Positions 41,393 through 49,620 of a stretch of 64,000 bases of DNA are shown here, piece by piece; within the stretch, counting starts at the first letter, position 1; every line of letters starts with the position of its first letter. The position numbers were made by a program, and so were the translations under genes. The stretch covers positions 12,516-76,515 of the forward strand of contig CAYZAW010000003.1 in assembly GCA_964476505.1 (NCBI GenBank). Direction: 5' to 3'. The stretch comes from CAYZAW01 sp964476505. GTDB taxonomy: Bacteria; Bacillota; Clostridia; Christensenellales; CAG-138. The notes under the pieces are model-generated. The model made no database searches. It was given only the letters and a program-made list of their open reading frames with translations, and was not told where the DNA came from.

Positions 41393-42187
41393 TTACCACC
41401 TCGCGATCCAATCAAACACGTTTACCGCCCGAAACAGCACCGGCAGCCCGCAGGCGCATAACAGATACGCATAATCGGCGGCAGTCAGCGGTCGTTTTTT
41501 TGTATACGCACCGGGAAGGCCCTGCCCCCGGCACTGCATGGCGTTATAAATGCGCTCTGCACGGTCGAAGCTTCGAAGCAATAGCTGCCCGGTAAAGCTG
41601 CCCATGTGGCGCATTTCTACTCCGCGCCCGCCGCCGCTTCTGAGGCGGTACGCGGTAAACATGGAGGAAGCCTCCTCCAACAGCGCCGCCACATAGCGAT
41701 AGGTCATTTCGAACAGCGTGATGAACAACACCGGCAGGTGCAGCCGCTTTAACTGCCCCGTCAACTGCGAAAAGGGCGTTACGCTGACCAAAAGCAGCAC
41801 GGCGGATACGCATAAAAACGTTCTGTACAGTATCATCACGAACGTTACCGCACCAAGGCTGACCGTAACGCCGCCTATCTGCATCCATGCGCCCCTGTCA
41901 AACAGCAGATTGGATACCCCCGCAAACAGGCAAAACGGCAACGCGATGGCAGTGCGTTTTATAATCATTCCCGGAGGGACCTCCGCAAGCGCCATGATCA
42001 GCACCGGGTAAAACACATAAGGCGCAAGGCGAAACACGGCAGTACGGCTAAAGGACATCACGCATACGATATAGGTGATGCAGCCCAAAAGCTTTACAAG
42101 GGGGTGCAAACGGTGTATGGCCGTGCCCCCCTGTGCAAGCTGCTCTAAGGAATATATCTCGCTGATTGTACGCCGAATGTCTGCCAT
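41393..42187 (-). CDS. nikQ: Nickel ECF-type transporter T component (NikQ/CbiQ)
   Basis: The T component is the membrane subunit that couples the ATPase to the substrate-binding component. The 264-residue protein has about five membrane spans. It contains HRLHPLVKLLGCITYIVCVMSF near the N-terminus, the VTPFSQLTGQLKRLHLPVLFI region, and the cytoplasmic LRSGGGRGVEMRHMGSFTGQLLLRSFDRAERIYNAMQCRG with two Arg-containing coupling segments (RSGGG, RAERIY) typical of CbiQ. It starts 15 nt after nikMN with a GGGAGA ribosome site. Cobalt specificity cannot be excluded from this subunit alone. Confidence 0.92.
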   Translation of the reverse strand: MADIRRTISEIYSLEQLAQGGTAIHRLHPLVKLLGCITYIVCVMSFSRTAVFRLAPYVFYPVLIMALAEVPPGMIIKRTAIALPFCLFAGVSNLLFDRGAWMQIGGVTVSLGAVTFVMILYRTFLCVSAVLLLVSVTPFSQLTGQLKRLHLPVLFITLFEMTYRYVAALLEEASSMFTAYRLRSGGGRGVEMRHMGSFTGQLLLRSFDRAERIYNAMQCRGQGLPGAYTKKRPLTAADYAYLLCACGLPVLFRAVNVFDWIARW

Positions 42188-42202
42188 AGTTCTCCCAATG
42201 AA

Positions 42203-43219
42203 TTATTCTGCCGTGTGTTTTCGTTTTTTAATAATGTAAATAAGCAAGCCCGCGCCGCCCGCAAGCACAAATGTCATGGCGGTGCCAATAAGCCCCGCCG
42301 CCGTTGTGCCGGATACGGCTTTTCCGTCGCTTCCCGAGGGATACTCATAATCCGGCAGCAGCGCCGTTTGTTCCTGTATGGCAGCCGCATCCTCAAACAG
42401 ACGGCCCTCCGCCTGTAATTCCGCCGTTCCCGCCGTTTTCTCCATAGACCATTCCAGCCCGTCCGGGTAGGCAGAGGCCGCAAGGGATAAACCGCCGCCA
42501 ATTAAAAGCGCCAGCACGCTAAAGAGTATTACCACCCGCTTCATGGGAACGCCCTGCGGTATCGTCTGCCGCATGGCAGCGCTTTCTAACAGCTCCGGCC
42601 GCACCTGCTGCACAAAGCACAGCACCGCCGCCGTGATGAGCCCCTCCACCAAGCCGATCGCAAGGTGGATAGGCTGCATGACCGACACAAACGCACCAAA
42701 CGGCAGCGCCGTAATGCTGGACAACAGCGTTTGCAACACCACGGCAAAGGCGCCAAGCTGGAGCGCTACAACGGCAGAGCAAACGGACGCCGTCGTTAAC
42801 CGCTTTTTTGTAACGCCCTTATGCAGCAGCGGCTTGAACAGCAGCGGATACACCGCAAGGCAGGGAATGACCCCCATGTTGAATATGTTGCAGCCCAAGG
42901 CCAGCAGCCCGCCGTCTGCAAAAAACAGGCATTGAATCAGCAGCACCGCGCAAATCGTTAAAAACGCCGGGTATCCCCCCAACATGGCGGCAAGCAGTAT
43001 CCCGCCGCCGATATGCCCGCTGGAGCCCGTGCCGGGAATGGTAAAGTTGATCATTTGCGCAGCGAACACGAATGCCCCCGCCACCGCCATCATGGGCAGC
43101 TTTTTTTCGCCCAGCTCACTTTTTTGTACTTTTGCCGACGCAAGGCCAATCATGCCTGTGCTGACGGCGCACATGGTGATCCCCACAGCCGGGGACAATA
43201 ACGCGTCTGCCATATGCAT
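42203..43219 (-). CDS. nikMN: Nickel transporter substrate-binding component NikM fused to NikN (PDGLE domain)
   Basis: This is the membrane substrate-capture protein of the ECF nickel importer. The 338-residue product from ATG 43219 begins MHMADALLSPAVG; the processed Met-His-Met end with His2 is the family's metal-binding site. NikM spans occupy about residues 8-215. A second part (about 220-338) has a span, the PDGLE motif (AYPDGLEWS) and a final span with a basic tail, as in NikN. The NikMN fusion with PDGLE is a nickel-type signature. The GGAGGT site 7 nt upstream fixes the start; a longer frame from 43291 would run through the leader terminator. First gene of the operon. Confidence 0.92.
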   Translation of the reverse strand: MHMADALLSPAVGITMCAVSTGMIGLASAKVQKSELGEKKLPMMAVAGAFVFAAQMINFTIPGTGSSGHIGGGILLAAMLGGYPAFLTICAVLLIQCLFFADGGLLALGCNIFNMGVIPCLAVYPLLFKPLLHKGVTKKRLTTASVCSAVVALQLGAFAVVLQTLLSSITALPFGAFVSVMQPIHLAIGLVEGLITAAVLCFVQQVRPELLESAAMRQTIPQGVPMKRVVILFSVLALLIGGGLSLAASAYPDGLEWSMEKTAGTAELQAEGRLFEDAAAIQEQTALLPDYEYPSGSDGKAVSGTTAAGLIGTAMTFVLAGGAGLLIYIIKKRKHTAE

Positions 43220-43235
43220 AAGGCGTACCTCCAAT

Positions 43236-43290
43236 AAAAAATGCCCCAAAGGAGTCTGTTCCCTGCCGGGAACCGATCGCCTTCGTGGCA
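43236..43290 (-). terminator. Leader terminator before nikMN (attenuator)
   Basis: In the minus-strand RNA, 43290-43280 (UGCCACGAAGG) pairs with 43252-43242 (CCUUUGGGGCA), giving ten pairs (one of them G-U) and one mismatch. Enclosed is a perfect hairpin GUUCCC-GGCA-GGGAAC (43273-43258). Six U follow at 43241-43236. This is an intrinsic terminator lying inside the 5' leader, only a few bases before the nikMN ribosome site at 43232-43227. It can only make sense if termination is conditional. Confidence 0.7.
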
Positions 43291-43387
43291 ATACATTATT
43301 CCAGTAATCATTGACCGATCGACCTTCGCTTTTTCAAAAGCGCCGCGCTCCTTCAAAGAACACGGATGGCGTATACGTTACGCCGTT
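43287..43387 (-). promoter_or_regulatory. Structured 5' leader of the nik-lar operon, candidate riboswitch
   Basis: The transcript from about 43387 contains a 6-bp hairpin GGCGTA/TACGCC (43384-43368), a second 6-bp hairpin CGCUUU-UGAA-AAAGCG (43342-43327) and an imperfect stem. In that stem GG-U-CAAU-G-AUUA pairs with UAAU-GU-AUUG-CC, ending at 43287. Its 3' arm takes up the UGCC that starts the downstream terminator, so the two folds compete. The octamer ACCGATCG occurs twice on the plus strand (43314-43321 and 43272-43279). I could not match a known NiCo, cobalamin or other riboswitch by eye. Confidence 0.55.
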
Positions 43388-43393
43388 GTTGGC

Positions 43394-43423
43394 ATTATAC
43401 TATAAGCCCCGTATTCCCGTCAA
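43394..43423 (-). promoter_or_regulatory. Promoter of the nik-lar operon
   Basis: On the minus strand a -35 TTGACG (43418-43423) overlaps the aroQ stop codon and is followed after 18 nt by a perfect -10 TATAAT (43394-43399). No terminator separates aroQ from this promoter, so some aro transcripts may read into the nik leader and meet its terminator. Confidence 0.7.
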
Positions 43424-43854
43424 TTCCCATACCGGCTTTTTAAATACGCCATGGCTTCCCGATACCCCATAAACCCGTGCCCGATAACGGTTTTTTCGCA
43501 GGCCATGCCCGCATAGGAAACCTGCCGAAAGGCTTCCCTACTGCCAACATCGGAAATATGCACCTCCACCGCCGGGATCGACACCGCTCTTAAAGCGTCA
43601 AGTATAGCGATGCTGGTATGGGTATACGCGGCAGGGTTGATCACGATGCCGTGAAACACGCCGTATGCCTGCTGGATAACGTCTACGATAGCCCCCTCAT
43701 GGTTGGACTGAAACAGCTCCGCCTCTACGTTTAGCTCCTTTGCCCAACCTAAAACGGCCTGCTCCAAATCCTTATAGGTTTGCCTGCCGTATATCTCCGG
43801 CTCTCGAATGCCCAGCATGTTTATGTTTGGCCCGTTAACGATCAGTATTCGCAT
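43420..43854 (-). CDS. aroQ: 3-Dehydroquinate dehydratase, type II
   Basis: The enzyme removes water from 3-dehydroquinate in the third step of the shikimate pathway. The 144-residue protein is a normal type II enzyme. It starts RILIVNGPNINMLGIREPEIYG with the catalytic Tyr after the flexible loop (EIYGRQTYKDL), then EAELFQSNHEGAIVDVIQ, VINPAAYTHTSIAI and EVHISDVGSREAFRQVSY with the catalytic His. It is the last gene of the aro operon and its start overlaps the end of the aroE-aroK fusion by 20 nt. Confidence 0.97.
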   Translation of the reverse strand: MRILIVNGPNINMLGIREPEIYGRQTYKDLEQAVLGWAKELNVEAELFQSNHEGAIVDVIQQAYGVFHGIVINPAAYTHTSIAILDALRAVSIPAVEVHISDVGSREAFRQVSYAGMACEKTVIGHGFMGYREAMAYLKSRYGN

Positions 43855-45070
43855 AAAACGCCTCCAATAGCCGCCCCACGGTTTCCTCCGCCGGGCAGTC
43901 GTTTGTGATCACATCGTCCGAAAACCGCTCGTAATACGCACGGCGCGCTTCGTACAATGCGGTGATCGGCTGCTTTACGGATAGCGGACGCCCCGCCACA
44001 GGCAGCGCTTCCAAGCGTCTTTGCAGCCAGTATATCACGCCGTTTTGCTTTAGCGCCGCAAGGTTTTCTTCCCGCAGTACCGCGCCGCCGCCTGTAGCGA
44101 TCACAACGCCGGTGCGCTTGCCAGCCTCCTGTATGACCTCCGTTTCCGTTTTGCGAAAGGCCGCTTCTCCCACCCGGGAAAGATACGAAGCCGGTTCCTC
44201 CCCCACCGCCGCTTGAATGAGATCGTCCGTATCGATCAGCGTTCGGCCTGTCTTTTTTGCCAACAGCGTTCCCACCGTGGTTTTGCCGCAGCCCGGCATG
44301 CCGATCAGTACAATGTTTTTCCGCTTTTGCAGCAGCGCGGCAGTGATCTCATCCGTTCGGCTGTTTGGCATAGATGTGTTTAAAAACAGCTCCGCGCTTT
44401 TTTTCGCCTGTGAAACAAGCATATACAGCCCGCCGGCAGCGGATATGCCCCGTTTGTTTGCCGCAAGCACCAGCGCAGAGGATAAGGGGTTGTACACCAC
44501 GTCCACCACGCCGCAAAGAGCAGGAAATATAGAAATATCCACCGGCGCTTCGCCGTTATTGGGGTACATGCCAACGGGCGTTGTGTTCACGATTAGCGCC
44601 GCATCCCGGTGATGCTCCTGTAGCATGCCGTAGGTAACAGGCCCGCTTCTGGATACCACAACGATTTCCTTCGCGCCTATGTGCCGAAGAACTGCCTGCG
44701 CCGTGCGGCTGGTGCCGCCGCCGCCTAAGACCAATGCTTTATTTCCTGCCGGGTCGATCCCTTGGCGGCGTATCAACGCAGTCAGCCCGTAAAAATCCGT
44801 ATTGTCCCCCAACAGCTTTCCGTTTCTGTTTACAACGGTGTTTACCGCGCCGATCTCCCTTGCGATATCTGACAATGAATCGCAATAGGAAATGACCGCC
44901 TGCTTGTAGGGGAGGGTCACATTTATACCGCAAAAGGCCTTTTCGCGCATGAATCCGTCCAGCGCGTCCTCCGGCATGCTGATAAGTTCGTAGGCATACG
45001 CCCCCAGCATGGCGTGTATCTCCGGGGAAAAGCTATGCCCCAGCGTTTTTCCGATGAGCCCGTACTGCAT
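43835..45070 (-). CDS. aroEK: Bifunctional shikimate dehydrogenase/shikimate kinase (AroE-AroK fusion)
   Basis: One chain performs two consecutive steps, 3-dehydroshikimate to shikimate (NADPH) and shikimate to shikimate 3-phosphate (ATP). AroE covers about residues 1-240: GLIGKTLGHSFSPEIH, NVTLPYKQ with K56, GDNTDFYG and the dinucleotide loop LGGGGTSRTAQ. AroK covers about 250-411: Walker A GMPGCGKT (257-264), LIDTDDLI with the shikimate-binding Asp, ATGGGAVLR and the lid region RPLSVKQ. The fusion is not the arrangement of Bacillus or E. coli, where the genes are separate. It ends 20 nt inside aroQ and starts overlapping the chorismate mutase stop by 1 nt. Confidence 0.96.
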   Translation of the reverse strand: MQYGLIGKTLGHSFSPEIHAMLGAYAYELISMPEDALDGFMREKAFCGINVTLPYKQAVISYCDSLSDIAREIGAVNTVVNRNGKLLGDNTDFYGLTALIRRQGIDPAGNKALVLGGGGTSRTAQAVLRHIGAKEIVVVSRSGPVTYGMLQEHHRDAALIVNTTPVGMYPNNGEAPVDISIFPALCGVVDVVYNPLSSALVLAANKRGISAAGGLYMLVSQAKKSAELFLNTSMPNSRTDEITAALLQKRKNIVLIGMPGCGKTTVGTLLAKKTGRTLIDTDDLIQAAVGEEPASYLSRVGEAAFRKTETEVIQEAGKRTGVVIATGGGAVLREENLAALKQNGVIYWLQRRLEALPVAGRPLSVKQPITALYEARRAYYERFSDDVITNDCPAEETVGRLLEAFYANTDR

Positions 45071-45339
45071 TACAGCCGCCTGTTCTGGGCGTTCCGGCTA
45101 AGCTGAAACAGCAGGCAAAACAGTTCCCGCGCATCCTTCGCATAGGTATCCCCAGCGTTTTGTTCCACCCGCGCCAGTATCCGTTCCTCCCGCCCCGTAT
45201 CCAGTACGGGAACGGCATGTCGCGCTTTATAATCCGCCACCGCCGCCACCGTATCCATGCGCTTTAGAAACAAGCGCAAAATCGCATCGTCTATTTGATC
45301 GATCTCGCTTCGTAATACGTCCAAGCTCTTTTCATCCAT
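45070..45339 (-). CDS. Chorismate mutase (AroQ class)
   Basis: The enzyme converts chorismate to prephenate. The 89-residue, all-helical protein is a stand-alone monofunctional domain of the AroQ fold. Characteristic residues are in VLRSEIDQIDDAILRLFLKRMD (Arg and Asp of helix 1), VADYKARHAVPVLDTGREERIL (Lys and Arg of the active site) and the last helix ELFCLLFQLSR. Its role fits the adjacent chorismate synthase and the prephenate dehydrogenase in the same operon. It lies 9 nt downstream of aroC. Confidence 0.94.
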   Translation of the reverse strand: MDEKSLDVLRSEIDQIDDAILRLFLKRMDTVAAVADYKARHAVPVLDTGREERILARVEQNAGDTYAKDARELFCLLFQLSRNAQNRRL

Positions 45340-45348
45340 AGCGCCCTC

Positions 45349-46431
45349 CTATTTTCCCGCCGCCAGCAGCATGTCTAGAAGCACCAGCGCCGCCGCTGCC
45401 TCCACGCAGGGTACCGCCCTTGGCACAATGCACGGATCATGCCTGCCAGCTACCGTGATTTTTGCGGGCGTACCGTCCGAAAGCCGAACCGTATCCTGCG
45501 GCATGCCAATGGAAGGCGTTGGCTTGATAGCTACCGTAAACAGAATCGGCATGCCTGTGGTGATTCCGCCCAGTATTCCGCCGCAATGGTTGGTTTGTGT
45601 CTTTACAGCGCCGTCATGCATCACATACGCGTCGTTGTTTTCGCTGCCATACATGCCCGCCACAGCAAAGCCGTCCCCAAAGGAGATCCCCTTAACAGCC
45701 GGAATGCCGAACAACGCCGCGCTCAAGCGGTTTTCCACACCGCCAAACATGGGCTCGCCCACACCCGCAGGCATGCCCACGGCGGCGCATTCAATGCTGC
45801 CGCCAACGGAATCACGGCGCGACATCGCCTCTTTTATTATACTTCTCATGCGCTCCGCTGCCGTACTGTTCAGCACGGGAAAGTCCCGTTCTCCCACCTG
45901 ATTCAATTCATCAGCCGATACCGTAACAGGATCGAACCCCGTATCCGCCGCATCCATGATGTTTTTGATATGCGCGCCAACGGTAACGCCGCGCCGCGCA
46001 AGTATCTGTTTGCATACTGCGCCTGCAAAGCACAGCGGTGCCGTAAGCCTTCCTGAAAAATGTCCGCCGCCGCGCCCGTCCTGAAAACCGGCATATTTAA
46101 CGTGCGCGGGATAGTCCGCATGTCCCGGCCTTGGCAGCGCCTCCAGCGCCGCATAGTCCTCCGAGCGCGTGTCTGTATTTTTGATCACCGCGCAAAGCGG
46201 CGCGCCGCAGGTCATGCCCTGATATAAGCCGGAAAGCACCTCAGGCTCGTCCGATTCTTGCCTTGGGGTAGCCAGCGCGCCGCCAGGTGCGCGCCTTGCT
46301 AAAAACGCACGCACTTCGTCAAGATTGATGGATTCCCCGGCAGGAAGCCCGTCTATCACCACGCCGATTCCCGCGCCGTGGGACTGCCCGAATATGCTGA
46401 TGCGAAGCCGTTTTCCTATCATGGACGACAT
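45349..46431 (-). CDS. aroC: Chorismate synthase
   Basis: The enzyme eliminates phosphate from EPSP to give chorismate using reduced FMN. The 360-residue protein has the family blocks SIFGQSHGAGIGVVIDGLPAG near the N-terminus, RPGHADYPAHVKYAGFQDGRGGGHFSGR around residue 105, GGILGGITTGMPI and the C-terminal RHDPCIVPRAVPCVEAA. The first ATG at 46431 lies 13 nt inside aroA. A second ATG three codons on is also possible. Flavin reduction must be provided by another protein, as in most bacteria. Confidence 0.97.
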   Translation of the reverse strand: MSSMIGKRLRISIFGQSHGAGIGVVIDGLPAGESINLDEVRAFLARRAPGGALATPRQESDEPEVLSGLYQGMTCGAPLCAVIKNTDTRSEDYAALEALPRPGHADYPAHVKYAGFQDGRGGGHFSGRLTAPLCFAGAVCKQILARRGVTVGAHIKNIMDAADTGFDPVTVSADELNQVGERDFPVLNSTAAERMRSIIKEAMSRRDSVGGSIECAAVGMPAGVGEPMFGGVENRLSAALFGIPAVKGISFGDGFAVAGMYGSENNDAYVMHDGAVKTQTNHCGGILGGITTGMPILFTVAIKPTPSIGMPQDTVRLSDGTPAKITVAGRHDPCIVPRAVPCVEAAAALVLLDMLLAAGK

Positions 46432-47675
46432 ATAGCGTTTCCTCCCAGCCTGTTAAAATCCGCAAAAAACTGCGGGTAGGATTTATTGACTGCCTCCGCG
46501 CCGGTAATGATGACCGGCTCCCGGCACAAAACCGAAGCCATAGCCGCCGCCATTACGATGCGGTGATCTCCCGCGCCCGTGACCGTTCCGCCCCGAAGGA
46601 TGCCGCTGCCTCGTATGGTTAAGCCATCCGGCTGCTCCGTTACAGCCCCGCCAAGGGCTTGCAGCATCAAAGCCGTGGTTTGCAGGCGGTCGCTTTCCTT
46701 TAGGCGAAGCCGCGCTGCGTTTGTGATTTTTGTTTCTCCCTGTGCGCCCGCGGCTATCACTGCCAGAACAGGCACCAAGTCCGGTGTTGCATCTGCATCT
46801 ATCATACATCCGGTAAGCGGCCTTGCTTGTACCGTGACCGTTGATTCCAAAACGGATACGTCCGCGCCGAACTGCGAAAGCAGCCTGCAGATGGCGCGAT
46901 CCCCCTGCTTGCTTGTTGCTTGCAGCCCTTGTACGGATACTGTATTTGTAAGCGCCCCTGCGCCTAAGAAAACAGCGCTGTTTGACCAATCCCCTTCCGC
47001 CGTTAACAAGCCGGGCGTGTGATACCGCTGCCCGCCCGTAATTTGGAACCCATCCGGCTCTATGTCGATATGGATGCCAAACTGCCGTAATACATCCAGC
47101 GTGATGTCAATATAGCCCCGGGAGCTAAGCGGTGTTGTAAGCAGGATGCGGCTGTTTTTCTGCAACAACGGCAGGGCGAACAGCAGCCCCGTGATGTACT
47201 GGGAGCTGACATTGCCCGGCAGCATGTAAGTGCCCGCCTGCAAACCGCCCGTAATCCTCACGGGCAGCCGAACACCGTTCGCCTGTACGCCGTGGGACGC
47301 CATGGTTTCTATCAGCGCATCCAGCGGGCGGGCGGGAAGCCTGCCACCGCCCGTAAACCTTGCCCCGCCTAACGCCGCCGCGACCGGCAATAAAAAACGC
47401 AGGGTGGAGCCGCTCTCCCCACAATCCAGTAATGGAGAAGCGGGCGTATGATCAATCGGTGTTACGATCATGTTGGTATCCGTTTGGCGAATATCCGCGC
47501 CCAAGCCTTGCAGGCAGCGGATGGTCGCTTGGATATCCTCCGAGAACGTACAGCCCACGATCCTTGTAGGTGCATTGGATAAAGCGGCGCAAATCAACTG
47601 CCGGTGCAGTACCGACTTGGAGGAGATGGCCTGTACGGTGCCCGTAAGCGCCGCCGGTTGTATGATGCACTGCAT
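46419..47675 (-). CDS. aroA: 3-Phosphoshikimate 1-carboxyvinyltransferase (EPSP synthase)
   Basis: The enzyme transfers the enolpyruvyl group of PEP to shikimate 3-phosphate. The 418-residue protein has the S3P-binding start AISSKSVLHRQLICAAL (SKS with Lys and Ser), LDCGESGSTLRFLLPVAAALGG and the late RLRLKESDRLQTTALML. Where class I enzymes have the LPGNxS loop, this protein reads YMLPGNVSSQYITGLLFALPLL, which is normal. It sits 5 nt downstream of aroB and overlaps aroC by 13 nt. Confidence 0.97.
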   Translation of the reverse strand: MQCIIQPAALTGTVQAISSKSVLHRQLICAALSNAPTRIVGCTFSEDIQATIRCLQGLGADIRQTDTNMIVTPIDHTPASPLLDCGESGSTLRFLLPVAAALGGARFTGGGRLPARPLDALIETMASHGVQANGVRLPVRITGGLQAGTYMLPGNVSSQYITGLLFALPLLQKNSRILLTTPLSSRGYIDITLDVLRQFGIHIDIEPDGFQITGGQRYHTPGLLTAEGDWSNSAVFLGAGALTNTVSVQGLQATSKQGDRAICRLLSQFGADVSVLESTVTVQARPLTGCMIDADATPDLVPVLAVIAAGAQGETKITNAARLRLKESDRLQTTALMLQALGGAVTEQPDGLTIRGSGILRGGTVTGAGDHRIVMAAAMASVLCREPVIITGAEAVNKSYPQFFADFNRLGGNAICRP

Positions 47676-47680
47676 ATCTA

Positions 47681-48748
47681 TTACCGCAGCCCGGCTTCAA
47701 AATAAGCCGGAAGCTCTTCCGTTTTGATGGTATGGCAAATGCATTGCTCGATCGTTTCCGGTAATATCAGCGTAACGGTATCCCCGCGCCGTTTTTTATC
47801 GTTTGCGGCAAAGGGCAGCAGCTCGTTTGCCGTAAAACCGCAAACCGTTGGCAGCCCGTTATGCTGCAGCGCTTCTTTGATCTTGTTGGCGCAGGGTTCC
47901 TTTGCTATTTCCAGCTTTTCCGCCGCCCGCGCCGCCAGCAGCATGCCCATGCCCACAGCCTGCCCGTGGGATACCGCAAACCCGCTTGCCCCTTCTATGG
48001 CATGCCCAAAGGTATGCCCTAAATTCAATAACTGGCGGCAGCCGGAATCGAATTCGTCCTGCTCCACCAGCTTCGCCTTGATGGTTACACAGCGCTCGAT
48101 CAACGCCGCCGCAATCTTTCGGCAGTTACCGCCCGCTGCTTGTTCAAATAACGTTTTATCGCAGATCACGCCGTACTTGATCGTTTCTGCCATGCCCTCC
48201 GAGAACTGCGCCTCCGGCAGCGTGGAAAGGGTATTTGTGTCGTGTAGCACAAGCCTTGGCTGCCAAAACGCACCCGCCAGATTTTTGCCTGCGGGAAGAT
48301 CAACTGCCGTTTTGCCGCCCACGCTGGAATCCACCGCCGCAAGCAATGTGGTGGGAAGCTGTACAAACGGCGTTCCCCGAAGGTAACAGGCTGCCGCGAA
48401 CCCGGCAATATCCCCGGGCACGCCGCCGCCCAGCGCAACGATCACATCCGATTTTGTAAGCTCATTTTCTGCAAGGAATTGCAGGATAGAAGCGAACGTT
48501 TGCATGGTTTTGCTCTTTTCGCCATGCTCCATTACATAACAGCAAACGGTAAAGCCTGCGCCTTCCAGCGCGTTTTGCACCTGTTTGCCGTACAGAGCGT
48601 TTACCGTATCGTCCGTTACGATAGCCGCAAGCTTTGCGGACGCAGCCACCGCCCGTATGCTATTTGCGCAGTCGCTAAGCAGGCCGGAGGCGATCACCAC
48701 ATCGTACTCCCGGGATGCGTTTACCCGTACTCTTCGTTCCCGCTCCAT
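47681..48748 (-). CDS. aroB: 3-Dehydroquinate synthase
   Basis: The enzyme cyclises DAHP to 3-dehydroquinate with NAD as a transient cofactor and a divalent metal. The 355-residue protein has DVIVALGGGVPGDIAGFAAACYLRG (NAD site), PTTLLAAVDSSVGGKTAVDLPAGKN and the metal-site region RQLLNLGHTFGHAIEGASG with paired His. The ATG at 48748 has AGGAGG. It is third in the operon, 11 nt downstream of tyrA. Its need for NAD links it loosely to the NAD salvage genes elsewhere in the window. Confidence 0.97.
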   Translation of the reverse strand: MERERRVRVNASREYDVVIASGLLSDCANSIRAVAASAKLAAIVTDDTVNALYGKQVQNALEGAGFTVCCYVMEHGEKSKTMQTFASILQFLAENELTKSDVIVALGGGVPGDIAGFAAACYLRGTPFVQLPTTLLAAVDSSVGGKTAVDLPAGKNLAGAFWQPRLVLHDTNTLSTLPEAQFSEGMAETIKYGVICDKTLFEQAAGGNCRKIAAALIERCVTIKAKLVEQDEFDSGCRQLLNLGHTFGHAIEGASGFAVSHGQAVGMGMLLAARAAEKLEIAKEPCANKIKEALQHNGLPTVCGFTANELLPFAANDKKRRGDTVTLILPETIEQCICHTIKTEELPAYFEAGLR

Positions 48749-48759
48749 GCTACTTCCTC

Positions 48760-49608
48760 CTAAGAAACGCCTCTTGCGGCATCCGCCTGCGTTTTAAAGG
48801 CTGCGCCTTCCTCCAGCAAGGCCGCAAACGCTTTTTCGTCCGCCTGCTTCAATGCTGTGCTGTATTCGTTTAGCCGTGCGGTCAGTCCTTCGATTTCCTG
48901 TATCAGCGCCGCGCGGTTTTCCATACAAAGCTCTGTCCACATGTCCGCATTGAGCTTGGCGACCCGGGTCGCATCCCGAAAGCTGCCGCCCGTGCACCCG
49001 CCGCATTCCACGGAGCGGGGCGTTCTAACATAAGCGCTTGCTAAAACATGCGTCAACTGGGAGGTATACGCAATTCTATCATCATGCTCCTCCGGCGTAA
49101 ACACCGGGGTACGCGCAATGCCAATTTCGGACAGCAACCGCCGCAGACGATCCACCACCGCGATGGGGGTGCCGGTATAGGGCGTTAACAGCATGGGGGT
49201 CTTTACAAACAGCGTATCCTTGGAGGCTGAAAAGCCGCCGCCCGTGCCGCCTGCCATTGGGTGCGCCCCGATAAAGGTAAAGCCGTACTGCTTTGCAATA
49301 GGCTGCACGCCGTCGCACACCTGCTTTTTTACGCCACAGGTGTCTGATACAATAGCGTCCTTGTTGATGAGCGGAGCAATGCGTTTGATATACTCCACCG
49401 TGTCCTTCGGGTACAGGCAAACGAATATAAAATCACAGCTAGGAATGCGCTCGTCCGTTAATTCCTCATGGATAGCGCCTATCATTTTTGCGCCAAGCGT
49501 CACGCTTTTTACCATGTCCACCCCGTACACCGTATGCCCGGTTCGGTTGTGGAACGCCCGCGCCATAGAGCCGCCGATCAAGCCTAAACCAATGATGCCG
49601 ATTTTCAT
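48760..49608 (-). CDS. tyrA: Prephenate dehydrogenase
   Basis: The enzyme oxidatively decarboxylates prephenate to 4-hydroxyphenylpyruvate, the tyrosine branch. The 282-residue protein has the Rossmann start KIGIIGLGLIGGSMARAF, the block IVSDTCGVKKQV, FIGAHPMAGG (with the catalytic His) and a helical C-terminal dimer domain. No ACT domain is visible at the C-terminus, so feedback control by tyrosine may act on DAHP synthase and on the operon leader instead. The ATG at 49608 has GGGAGG, 12 nt downstream of aroF. Its presence as second gene marks the operon as tyrosine-directed; no prephenate dehydratase (pheA) is in the window. Confidence 0.95.
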   Translation of the reverse strand: MKIGIIGLGLIGGSMARAFHNRTGHTVYGVDMVKSVTLGAKMIGAIHEELTDERIPSCDFIFVCLYPKDTVEYIKRIAPLINKDAIVSDTCGVKKQVCDGVQPIAKQYGFTFIGAHPMAGGTGGGFSASKDTLFVKTPMLLTPYTGTPIAVVDRLRRLLSEIGIARTPVFTPEEHDDRIAYTSQLTHVLASAYVRTPRSVECGGCTGGSFRDATRVAKLNADMWTELCMENRAALIQEIEGLTARLNEYSTALKQADEKAFAALLEEGAAFKTQADAARGVS

Positions 49609-49620
49609 ACCGTCCTCCCG

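Noticed and set aside
43220..43390. Cobalamin or NiCo riboswitch in the nik leader
   Set aside because: I could not find the conserved B12-box or the NiCo core sequences, so I report an unclassified attenuator-like leader and no named class.
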